From VAXT01 sp963794605 (lineage in GTDB: Bacteria > Actinomycetota > Thermoleophilia > Gaiellales > Gaiellaceae), in contig CAWCEN010000002.1 of assembly GCA_963794605.1 (NCBI GenBank), forward strand, positions 1,454,043 to 1,518,042: a stretch of DNA of 64,000 nt. The letters are read 5' to 3'. The notes under the pieces were generated by a model. That model did not search any database. It was not told the origin of the DNA and worked only from the letters and a program-made list of their open reading frames with translations. Shown piece after piece: positions 57,222 through 64,000 of the stretch (positions within the stretch are counted from its first letter, which is position 1; each line of letters begins with the position of its first letter). Made by a program: the position numbers and the translations under genes.

Positions 57222-59171
57222 ATGGCCTCGCTCGCACGCACGATTCTCGAAGAGCACCTCGTTCGCGGGGAGCTCGTTCCGGGCACCGAGATCGCGATCG
57301 CAATCGACCAGGCGTTGGCGCAGGACGCCACGGGGACGATGGCGATGATGCAGTTCGAGCTGTTCGGTCACGACCGCGTAGAAGTCGAGACGGCGGTCGT
57401 CTACGTCGACCACAACATCCTCCAGATCGACTTCAAGAACCCGGACGACCACCGTTTCCTTCAGGCCATGTCGGCGAAGTACGGGGCCTGGTTCTCGCGG
57501 CCCGGGAACGGCATCTGCCACTACATCCACTGCGAGCGCTTCGCGACGCCCGGCAAGACGCTCGTCGGCGCGGACAGCCACACAACGCAGTCGGGATCGG
57601 CGGGGATGATCGCGATCGGCGCGGGCGGGCTCGACGTGGCCGTCTGCATGGCGGGGCATCCGTTCGAGCTGCCGTGCCCGAAGATCGTCGGCGTCTTTCT
57701 CGAGAACGAGCTGCAGCGCCCGTGGATCCAGGCGAAGGACGTGATCCTCGAGCTGCTCCGACGGCGCGGTGTGCGTGGCGGGCGCGGCGCGATCTTCGAG
57801 TTCACCGGACGTGGCGTCTCGACGCTCAGCTACACCGAGCGCGGGACGATCGCGAACATGATCGCGGAACTGGGCGCGACCGGCGCCGTCTTCCCGGCGG
57901 ACGAGGAAACGAAGGCCTGGTTCGACGAGCAGGAGCGCTCCGGCGACTTCACGGCGCTCGAGACCGGCGACGCCGAGAGCGACTTCGACGAGGTCGAGCA
58001 CATCGATCTTGCGGCGCTCATCCCGCTCGTTGCGAAGCCGTCGAGCCCCGGCAACGTCGTCCCGGTCGACGAGCTCGTCGGGACGCCGCTCGCCCAGGTC
58101 TGCGTCGGCTCGTCGGTCAACTCGTCCTACGAGGACATGGCGGTGGTGGGGTCGACGCTGCGCGGGAGCCGCATCTCCGAGAAGCTGATCTCCGCGACCG
58201 CAACTCCGGGCTCGCGACAGATCCTCGACCAGATCACGCAGTCCGGGACCTATGTCGACCTGCTGACGGCGGGCGTCCGGATGCTCGAGCCCGCCTGCGG
58301 GCCGTGCGTCGGCATGGGCCAGGCGCCTCCGTCCGGGGCGAACTCGCTACGCACCTTCAACCGGAACTTCCCGGGCCGTAGTGGTACGGCCGACGACAAC
58401 GTGTACCTCTGCTCGCCCGCGGTCGCAGCGGCGTCGATGCTGAAAGGCGAGATCGCAGATCCGCGCGAACTGACCGCGCCCGAGCTTCCGGCGCGCCCTC
58501 CCGCGCGGCCAGCGGTCGTCCAGGGCCACATCCTCGAGCCTGTGCCCGCCGAGGATGCGGCGTCCATCGAGGTCCCGCGCGGCCCGAACATCAAGCCGCC
58601 GCCCGAGCAGAAGGAACTGCCCGACACGCTCGAGCTGCGGGTGCTGATCGTCGCGCCGGACGACATCTCGACCGGCGACCTCTCACCCGATGGCGCGACG
58701 GTGATGGCCTATCGGTCGAACGTCCCGGCGATCGCCGAGTTCACGTTCCAGCACCGCGACCCGGAGTTCCCGCGCCGTGCGAAGGAGTGGGGCGGAGGCT
58801 TCATCGTCGCCGGCGACAACTACGGCCAGGGCTCGAGCCGCGAGCACGCCGCGCTTGCGCCGGCCCAGCTCGGCGTCCGCGCCGTGATCGCGAAGAGCTT
58901 CGCGCGGATCCACCGGCGGAACCTGATCGCCCAGGGGATCGTCCCGCTCCTGTTCAAGGACGGGGCCGACTACGACAAGGCCGAGCTAGGGCAGACATGG
59001 GCCATCTCCGGCCTGCAGGAAATCGCCGAGGGCCTCGACGAGCTCCCGTGCTGGATCGACGGCGACCAGGAGATCACGCTCACCCACGACCTGCTTCCTC
59101 GGGAGCGCGAGATCGTCGTCGCCGGCGGGCTCATTCGCTACCTGAAGCAAGAGCAAACAGCGCCGGCCTGA
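57222..59171 (+). CDS. Aconitate hydratase
   Basis: 649 aa, a shorter aconitase type than AcnA (~900). Iron-sulfur ligands are visible in ACGPCVGMG and the earlier GADSHTTQSGSAGMIA region. The C-terminal swivel domain has GDNYGQGSSREHAALAPAQL with the catalytic Ser/Arg and AKSFARIHRRNLI. It interconverts citrate and isocitrate. GATACT (57210-57215) ends 6 nt before the ATG, inside the preceding gene, so it may have its own leaderless transcript. Its TGA overlaps the ATC of the lipoprotein gene. Confidence 0.95.
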   Translation: MASLARTILEEHLVRGELVPGTEIAIAIDQALAQDATGTMAMMQFELFGHDRVEVETAVVYVDHNILQIDFKNPDDHRFLQAMSAKYGAWFSRPGNGICHYIHCERFATPGKTLVGADSHTTQSGSAGMIAIGAGGLDVAVCMAGHPFELPCPKIVGVFLENELQRPWIQAKDVILELLRRRGVRGGRGAIFEFTGRGVSTLSYTERGTIANMIAELGATGAVFPADEETKAWFDEQERSGDFTALETGDAESDFDEVEHIDLAALIPLVAKPSSPGNVVPVDELVGTPLAQVCVGSSVNSSYEDMAVVGSTLRGSRISEKLISATATPGSRQILDQITQSGTYVDLLTAGVRMLEPACGPCVGMGQAPPSGANSLRTFNRNFPGRSGTADDNVYLCSPAVAAASMLKGEIADPRELTAPELPARPPARPAVVQGHILEPVPAEDAASIEVPRGPNIKPPPEQKELPDTLELRVLIVAPDDISTGDLSPDGATVMAYRSNVPAIAEFTFQHRDPEFPRRAKEWGGGFIVAGDNYGQGSSREHAALAPAQLGVRAVIAKSFARIHRRNLIAQGIVPLLFKDGADYDKAELGQTWAISGLQEIAEGLDELPCWIDGDQEITLTHDLLPREREIVVAGGLIRYLKQEQTAPA

Positions 59172-59608
59172 TCCGTCTGGCAGCGTTCGCGCTCGTCTTC
59201 GGCCTGCTCGTTGCAGGCTGCGGCGGCAGCTCGAAGCCCGCGCCGACGATCGAGGGCGCGAAGCCGTTCGCCGACTCGTTCGTGCACCGGATGGTCGAGG
59301 TCGGGACGTGGGACGCGGTCGAAGTGGACGTCAGCCCGCAGCTGACTCCGCAACTCCGCAGCTTCGAGGCGCACATCGAGCAGGACGGGATCAAGCGCGT
59401 CAGCAAGACGGGAGTTCTGCGCCACGACTGCCCGCCGGCGCCGGCCGTCGATGCCGGCAAGGACTGCTTCGTCTACGTCGTGGCGGGTCGCCAGGTCGTC
59501 CCGATCGGCGGCGTTCAGAAGTTGAAGGCGCGACTCCGACTCTGGATAGAGCCGTCTGACAGCAGCTGGCAGGTCATCAACTACGACTACGAACTGTTGA
59601 ACCGTTAG
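59171..59608 (+). CDS. Putative lipoprotein, apparent ATC start
   Basis: 145 aa from ATC 59171. The N-terminus R-L-A-A-F-A-L-V-F-G-L-L then the lipobox LVAGC gives a textbook lipoprotein signal with the lipidated Cys at residue 17. The mature part has no known domain and a Cys pair (HDCPPAPA, KDCFVYV). ATC shares its A with the aconitase stop (TGATC), mirroring the TGATG join between recG and its neighbour. Upstream ATG/GTG codons in frame would put a long hydrophilic tail before the signal. CTG 59168 is the other candidate. Confidence 0.78.
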   Translation: MRLAAFALVFGLLVAGCGGSSKPAPTIEGAKPFADSFVHRMVEVGTWDAVEVDVSPQLTPQLRSFEAHIEQDGIKRVSKTGVLRHDCPPAPAVDAGKDCFVYVVAGRQVVPIGGVQKLKARLRLWIEPSDSSWQVINYDYELLNR

Positions 59609-59650
59609 GCGGGCGGCAAGGGAACTGGATGGCTCCTCTCGGTTTCCTGA

Positions 59651-59728
59651 CGTGCTGCTGAGTGCCTGTATGCGAGCGGGGCAGTGTCAGTCACACGGAC
59701 CGCTCGCAGGAGGGCGCTCAGCAGCACG
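59651..59728. ncRNA. Long imperfect stem-loop, candidate structured RNA element
   Basis: Three nested stems share one axis: 12 bp (59651-59662 with 59717-59728), 9 bp (59671-59679 with 59700-59708) and 4 bp (59684-59687 with 59693-59696), each perfect, separated by internal loops of similar size (8 and 8 nt, then 4 and 3 nt). This occupies the gap between convergent genes. It may be a 3' UTR structure, a small RNA or a decayed mobile palindrome. No promoter is obvious. Confidence 0.45.
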
Positions 59729-59729
59729 A

Positions 59730-59752
59730 GTCGGCCCGCATAGCGGGCCGAC
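59730..59752. terminator. GC-rich hairpin between lipoprotein and rmuC genes
   Basis: A perfect 10-bp stem (59730-59739 with 59743-59752) with an ATA loop follows the longer element directly and precedes the rmuC stop codon region. The position between convergent genes suggests a bidirectional terminator. Confidence 0.6.
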
Positions 59753-59768
59753 GGTCAGGGAAGCGAGG

Positions 59769-60776
59769 CTAAGCCGCGTCGGCGCCGGGGAGTTCGTGTA
59801 CCTCGGCGGGCAACTCGGCGGGCGCCTCGCCGGCCTGCTCGAGCTTCGACTCGAAGCGGCCCAGGCGCTTCTGCGCGTCCATGAACTTGTTCTGCGCGCG
59901 ACCGACGTGCGTCCCGACGAGCTCGAAGTCCTCCTTGAACTTCCCGAAGTCGCTCTGCAGCCGGGCGCAGTACGCCATGACCTCGTGTGCGTGCTGCTCG
60001 ATCTGCAGGCCCTTGAGCCCGAGCACGATCACCTGCAGATACGCGGTCAGCGTCGTCGGAGAAACGGGCAGGACCCGCTTGTCGTGCGCGTAGGCGAGCA
60101 GTGCGCCGGTTTTTCCGCAGGCGAGCTCGTAGTAGATCGCCTCCGACGGGAGGTACATGAACGCGAAGTCGTAGGTCCCTTCGTCGGGCCGGATGTACTT
60201 CGCGGCGATCGCGTCGACGTGCCCTTTTACGTCTCGCGCGAAGAGCTTCTCGAACTGCTGGCGCTCGATGTCGTTCTCGGCGCCGACCGTGCGCTCGAAG
60301 TTGTCGAGTGGGAACTTGGAGTCGATTGGGACGAGCCGGTCGACCTTGATCACGGCATCGACCCGCTCACCGCCCGCGAACCCGTGCTGCAGCGAGAACG
60401 CCGTCGCCGGCAGTCGGTCGCGCAGCAGGTTCTCGAGCAGCAGTTCGCCGAAGCCGCCGCGCGCTTTCGGCGGGCGCAGCGCCTGCTCGAGGCGCTTGAG
60501 GTCGTTCGCGCGCGAGAGGATCTCCTCGTTCGCCCGGCCGAGCTCGCCCAGGCGGCGCTGGATCTCACCCGCGGTCTGCGATGTGCTTTCGAGGCGCCGG
60601 TCAAGCGTCGAGGTCATGGCCTCGAGCCGTCGATCGACGTCCGCGTTGCGCTCGGCCAGCTGTGCGCCGGCGTCGGACCGCAGGACGGCCAGCTCGGCGC
60701 GGAGCCTGCGCAGGAACCACGCGCCGCCGACCGCGAGCGCGGCGAACGAGAGCAGCATGAAAACAGCGATCCACAT
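59769..60776 (-). CDS. rmuC: DNA recombination protein RmuC homologue
   Basis: 335 aa. One N-terminal membrane helix (about 2-22), a coiled coil (about 25-110), then the RmuC nuclease-like domain with RGGFGELLLENLL, LVPIDSKFPLDNFER and FAFMYLPSEAIYYE. RmuC limits inversions at short repeats. It is divergent from the DUF3105 gene, with ~50 bp between starts. Confidence 0.93.
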   Translation of the reverse strand: MWIAVFMLLSFAALAVGGAWFLRRLRAELAVLRSDAGAQLAERNADVDRRLEAMTSTLDRRLESTSQTAGEIQRRLGELGRANEEILSRANDLKRLEQALRPPKARGGFGELLLENLLRDRLPATAFSLQHGFAGGERVDAVIKVDRLVPIDSKFPLDNFERTVGAENDIERQQFEKLFARDVKGHVDAIAAKYIRPDEGTYDFAFMYLPSEAIYYELACGKTGALLAYAHDKRVLPVSPTTLTAYLQVIVLGLKGLQIEQHAHEVMAYCARLQSDFGKFKEDFELVGTHVGRAQNKFMDAQKRLGRFESKLEQAGEAPAELPAEVHELPGADAA

Positions 60777-60827
60777 GGGACTTGCAAACGGTAGAGCGGC
60801 GGTCGGACGTTGCTACCATCGCCGTTC

Positions 60828-61538
60828 TTGGCCAAGAAAGCCCGTACCCCGCCTCCGCCGCGAAAACCGGTCCAGGCGCCGAAGCAGCGGACAACTCCGA
60901 GGACGCCCCGCGACCAGCGCACGTTCCTCTACGTGCTCGCTTTCGCCGCTCTCGGCATCCTGCTGCTCGGCGGCGTGCTCGCCGTGCTTGCGTTCGGGGG
61001 AGGGGGCAGCAGCGCCTCGGGCGCGCTGATCAACACGAGCGCCTGCGCGGAACAGGAGTTCCCGGGTCTCAAGCCGCAGCACCTCAACAACCCGGACGCG
61101 AGGGTCGAGTACAACTCGTTCCCGCCCTCGAGCGGGCCGCACTACGCGCAGCCGGCTCCGTGGAACCTATACCCGGAATCGGTCAAGCAGACGATTCTCG
61201 TCCACAACCTCGAGCACGGCGGGATCGTCATCCAGTACGGCAAGGGCGTGAGCCAGAGCGACGTCGAGAAGCTCCAGTCCTTCTACCAGGACGACCCGTA
61301 CGGGCTCGTCGTCGCGCCGTACGCCAAGCTCGGCAACAAGATCGCCGCGACCGCCTGGAACGAGGCCGCCTACTCGCAGAACCAGGATGCGAACTTCGAC
61401 AAGGTCAACGCCGGTCACGGGTTCGTGCTCATGTGCAAGGCGTTCGACAAGGGCGCCCTGTCCGACTTCCGCGACAAGCGCCGCAACAAGGCGGGCGAGC
61501 GCTACGCGAGCGTCAAGGACATGGCTCCCGGCCAGTAG
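60828..61538 (+). CDS. DUF3105 membrane-anchored protein
   Basis: 236 aa from TTG 60828. A basic proline-rich cytoplasmic tail leads to one membrane helix (about 38-62) and an extracytoplasmic DUF3105 domain with HYAQPAPWNLYP, LVHNLEHGGIVIQYG and AYSQNQDANFDKV. Function unknown. TACCAT (60814-60819) ends 8 nt before the TTG, the leaderless spacing; TTG 60810 would precede the -10. The tRNA-Leu gene follows. Confidence 0.87.
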   Translation: MAKKARTPPPPRKPVQAPKQRTTPRTPRDQRTFLYVLAFAALGILLLGGVLAVLAFGGGGSSASGALINTSACAEQEFPGLKPQHLNNPDARVEYNSFPPSSGPHYAQPAPWNLYPESVKQTILVHNLEHGGIVIQYGKGVSQSDVEKLQSFYQDDPYGLVVAPYAKLGNKIAATAWNEAAYSQNQDANFDKVNAGHGFVLMCKAFDKGALSDFRDKRRNKAGERYASVKDMAPGQ

Positions 61539-61561
61539 CCGGGCGCGGTTACGCTTCCACG

Positions 61562-61649
61562 GCCGGGGTGGCGAAACTGGTCATACGCGCCTGACTTAAA
61601 ATCAGGTGTCCCCCTAGGGGGCGTGCGGGTTCGAGTCCCGCTCCCGGCA
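61562..61649 (+). tRNA. tRNA-Leu (anticodon TAA)
   Basis: Acceptor arm GCCGGGG pairs with TCCCGGC plus discriminator A. The anticodon stem CTGA/TCAG encloses the loop CTTAAAA with anticodon TAA. A long variable arm (CCCCCTAGGGGG) marks a class II leucine tRNA, and the T arm GCGGGTTCGAGTCCCGC is standard. CCA is not encoded. A TACGCT box (61550-61555) ends only 6 nt before the mature 5' end, so the transcript may have almost no 5' leader. A 16-bp piece of the anticodon arm recurs at 63965. Confidence 0.95.
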
Positions 61650-61910
61650 CTAAGGAAGGGGCCGTCACACGACCTTTCCCTCATCGAGAGCGTCGCCCTG
61701 CGCTCGTCCAGAGAGACCTGAAGGCGCACCTCAAGCGGGCACTCCGCGAAGCCGCCGACGAGGAGGGCGCTCGCGCCGAGATCGCCCCCACGAGCAGGCG
61801 CTCAGGTCTGCGAGTGGCCAGGCGTGGGAGCGGTCGACGTCGCGCTGACGCTAAGCGTTACTCGTTGCTGCGCGGAGGCACGATCGGCACGCCCGGCGAG
61901 CCCGCATGCC

Positions 61911-63752
61911 CTACGGGAGCGGATGCTCGACCATTGCACTTCCGCCTCCCCGACGCACGGGCTCCGCGGCCGCCCGCACGAGACCGCCCGGCAGGAACTC
62001 GATTCCGGTCGCCGCGCCGATTTCCGGGACTGAGCTGAAGGCCTGGCCGCGCGCGCGCAGGGCGGCCTCCTCCGGCGTGCCGAAGAACGCGGGCTCGGCC
62101 TGCGTCGTCACCGTGTTCCGCTGCGAGAGACGCGGCGTGGCAATCGCCTCCGGAAGGTTCTTTCCGAGGTCGAGACGCTCGATGAGGAGCTGGAGCACGG
62201 TCGTGATGATCGTCGCGCCGCCCGGCGACCCGAGTGCCACCAGCGGCTGCCCACCCTGCAGCACGATCGTCGGTGCCATGCTCGAGCGCGGCCGCTTCCC
62301 GCCCGCTGGGTCGTTCGCCCCCGGGGGGACGGTCGGGACGAAGTTGAAGTCCGTAAGCTCGTTGTTGAGCAGGAACCCGTAGCTCGGTACGACGATCCCG
62401 CTGCCGCCAATCTGCTCGATCGTGAAGGTGTACGAGACGACGTTCCCGAACCGGTCCGAGACCGTGAGGTGCGTCGTCGATGGGCTCTCTGTATCGGCGA
62501 AGACCCCGGCGAACGCCGCGGCGTCGAAGGGCCGGGGGTCGCCGGCGGCGACGGGGACTGCGAGCGCCGTCGGGCCGATCAGCGCCCGGCGTACGGCGGC
62601 GTAGCCGTCGGAGAGCAGGCCGGTCAGCGGTACGTCAAAGAAGGCTGGGTCGCCCAGGTAGACGTTGCGGTCGGCGAACGAGAGCTTCGACGCCTCGAGC
62701 ATCCAGTGCAGCGCTAACTCACGCTGCGCGCCCGCAAGGTCAAAGCCTTCGAGGATGTTGAGCGCTTCGCCCACGGTCGAGCCGCCGCTCGAAGGCGGCC
62801 CCATTCCGAACACCTGGTGGCCGCGGTAGCCGATCTCCGTCGGCGCGCGCCGGATCACCTCGTATGCGGCGAGATCGGCTGCGGTCATCAGCCCCGGCCG
62901 AACGTTGCGCGTCACGTCCGGCACGAGCGGGGGGTGCTGGACGGTCTGAACGATCGCGGCCGCCAGCGGGCCGCCGTAGAACGCGTCCATCCCGTGTCCG
63001 GCCAGCGCCTGGTACGTCCTCGCCAAATCGGGGTTGCGGAAGATCGACCCCACGGCCGGGGCGGCGCCGTAGAGTTCGCGGGTCGACGTGAAGTCGCTGA
63101 AGCGGGCGAGGTTGGAGGCGACCTGGTCATGGAAGGTCTGGTCAACCTCGAAGCCGCGGCGGGCGATCGCGATCGCCGGCGCGAGCGCCGCGGCGAGCGG
63201 CATCCGCCCGAAGCGCGCGAGGGCCTCCTCCCAAAGGCGAGGCGTGCCGGGTACGCCGACGCCGAGGCCGCTCGTCACGCCTTCTGCGAACGGGATCGGA
63301 AGCCCGGTCGCGGGGTCGATAAAGCTGTCCGGCCGGAACGCCTGCGGAGCGGTCTCGCGTCCGTCGAGGCTGAAGACGCCGCCATCGCTGGCGCGGTAGA
63401 TCGTCATGAAGCCGCCGCCGCCGATGCCGCACGAGAAGGGCTCGACGACTCCGAGTACCGCGGCGGCCGCTACCGCGGCGTCGACGGCCGTGCCGCCGCG
63501 GCGGAGCACATCGATCGCCGTCTCCGTCGCGAGCGGATCGACGCTCGCCGCCGCTCCACCGGTGCCGATTGCGGTCGCCTGTCCTGACGGTGTCGGCGGC
63601 GCCGCGACTGCTGGTTCGCCCGCCTGGAGCACCGCGGCCACGGTTACGAGCGCGAGGAGCGCGAGGAGCGCGGATGCGACCCGACGGACGGGTCTACGGG
63701 CTGACTCCATCGGCTTGCAGAGCCGCCGCAAGTTCGGATGAGGGTCAGTCAT
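61911..63752 (-). CDS. ggt: Gamma-glutamyltransferase
   Basis: 613 aa. A signal peptide (hydrophobic about 25-48, end near AVAA) leads to the large-subunit region VEPFSCGIGGGGFMTIYR. The autoprocessing and catalytic Thr lies in SPSTTHLTVSDRFGNVVSYT. Small-subunit motifs GFLLNNELTDF, GKRPRSSMAPTIV and LGSPGGATIITTV are all present. It is an exported enzyme that cleaves glutathione and other gamma-glutamyl compounds. The 261 bp between tRNA-Leu and its stop hold no recognisable gene. Confidence 0.95.
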   Translation of the reverse strand: MTDPHPNLRRLCKPMESARRPVRRVASALLALLALVTVAAVLQAGEPAVAAPPTPSGQATAIGTGGAAASVDPLATETAIDVLRRGGTAVDAAVAAAAVLGVVEPFSCGIGGGGFMTIYRASDGGVFSLDGRETAPQAFRPDSFIDPATGLPIPFAEGVTSGLGVGVPGTPRLWEEALARFGRMPLAAALAPAIAIARRGFEVDQTFHDQVASNLARFSDFTSTRELYGAAPAVGSIFRNPDLARTYQALAGHGMDAFYGGPLAAAIVQTVQHPPLVPDVTRNVRPGLMTAADLAAYEVIRRAPTEIGYRGHQVFGMGPPSSGGSTVGEALNILEGFDLAGAQRELALHWMLEASKLSFADRNVYLGDPAFFDVPLTGLLSDGYAAVRRALIGPTALAVPVAAGDPRPFDAAAFAGVFADTESPSTTHLTVSDRFGNVVSYTFTIEQIGGSGIVVPSYGFLLNNELTDFNFVPTVPPGANDPAGGKRPRSSMAPTIVLQGGQPLVALGSPGGATIITTVLQLLIERLDLGKNLPEAIATPRLSQRNTVTTQAEPAFFGTPEEAALRARGQAFSSVPEIGAATGIEFLPGGLVRAAAEPVRRGGGSAMVEHPLP

Positions 63753-63964
63753 CGCGGCACGAGCCTACGACTGTGGCGTTCAGCTGTCAACGCGTTCGGT
63801 TTCGGCGTCCAGATCGCCAGTGCCGGAGCGGCTACAAGCGTCGAAGCGCTGGCTCTTTCCGGGGCTTTCTAGGGCCGAGAGACCTTCGACGATGCCAGGG
63901 ACGAAGGCCGGGATAAGCAGGAAAAGCTCAGACCGACCGAGACAGGCCGAGACCGACAAGGGCA

Positions 63965-63980
63965 ACTTAAAATCAGGTGT
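63965..63980 (+). repeat. 16-bp exact copy of the tRNA-Leu anticodon arm
   Basis: ACTTAAAATCAGGTGT matches 61594-61609 of the tRNA-Leu(TAA) gene: anticodon loop, 3' stem and two more bases. The flanks do not match a full tRNA, and the sequence then runs off the window. Such partial tRNA copies are typical attachment sites of integrative elements, with the ggt region between them, but no integrase is visible here. Confidence 0.55.
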
Positions 63981-64000
63981 GCCTCGGCGGGGGCGGGCGA

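Noticed and set aside
61650..61910. Integrase or transposase remnant next to tRNA-Leu
   Set aside because: A short Ala/Arg/Glu-rich helical reading is present, but no catalytic motif of tyrosine or serine recombinases.
63780..63965. 61-codon minus-strand frame at the right edge
   Set aside because: Short, without family features or a start signal; overlaps the likely ggt promoter region.

Overview
This window comes from a high-GC actinobacterial chromosome. I infer a deep-branching actinomycete, perhaps of the Thermoleophilia type, from three things: the gene order coaD - SepIVA-like - DUF177 - rpmF - plsX - acpP - rnc - smc - ftsY - ffh - rpsP - KH protein - rimM - trmD - lepB - rplS - rnhB - yraN - comM - dprA; a Gram-positive-type LexA box; and many apparently leaderless genes. 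There is no rRNA operon, CRISPR array, intact mobile element or recognisable biosynthetic cluster. Almost all of the window is housekeeping sequence. Genes are packed tightly, with 1-11 nt start/stop overlaps.

Layout. 1-4.7 kb: end of a flavoprotein gene, a NarL-type two-component pair separated by three ~101-bp tandem repeats, a decayed radical-SAM copy, a cupin, and a full radical-SAM gene behind a perfect SOS box. 4.9-11.6 kb: CorC-like protein, recG, rsmD, coaD, a beta-propeller protein, SepIVA-like and DUF177. 11.6-14.7 kb: an OmpR-type two-component system flanked by two small exported low-complexity proteins. 14.8-30.6 kb: the translation, SRP, lipid and chromosome core listed above. 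A dodecin mini-operon and a large cyclase/ATPase regulator sit between ftsY and ffh. 30.6-41.4 kb: methyltransferases (one dead), comM-dprA, oxidoreductases, and a split PntAB transhydrogenase operon carrying an ornithine-cyclodeaminase-like gene and a TOPRIM gene. 41.4-52.8 kb: HD-domain protein, cupin, IDH-like dehydrogenase, topoisomerase IB with a zinc-ribbon protein, and a DNA-repair block (AddB/AddA-like nuclease-helicase, endonuclease III, 2'-5' ligase-like). 52.8-64 kb: PAS protein, DedA remnant, CorA, thioredoxin reductase, DUF488, a Vms1/baeRF-like release factor, aconitase, lipoprotein, RmuC, DUF3105 protein, tRNA-Leu(TAA) and gamma-glutamyltransferase.

The most interesting observation concerns translation starts. 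At least fifteen genes have a TANNNT-like -10 box ending 6-9 nt before the start codon, as expected for leaderless mRNAs that begin at the start codon. In most the codon is ATG, GTG or TTG. At recG (6219) and corA (54452) the same geometry puts the predicted 5' end on an in-frame ATC. An in-frame stop lies just upstream, and no ATG/GTG/TTG occurs until well inside the conserved protein. rnc, trmD and a lipoprotein gene also lack an acceptable canonical start and have an in-frame ATC or CTG at the right place. This suggests that ATC is used for initiation in this lineage, which I do not know to have been described.

Other points worth attention are the repeated hairpin/start-codon array before the histidine kinase, gene remnants (radical SAM, lepB, SAM methyltransferase, DedA), a dual-frame overlap of rplS and rnhB, a short-armed SMC, a 43-residue Pro/Glu peptide gene beside dodecin, and a 16-bp copy of the tRNA-Leu anticodon arm at the right edge.
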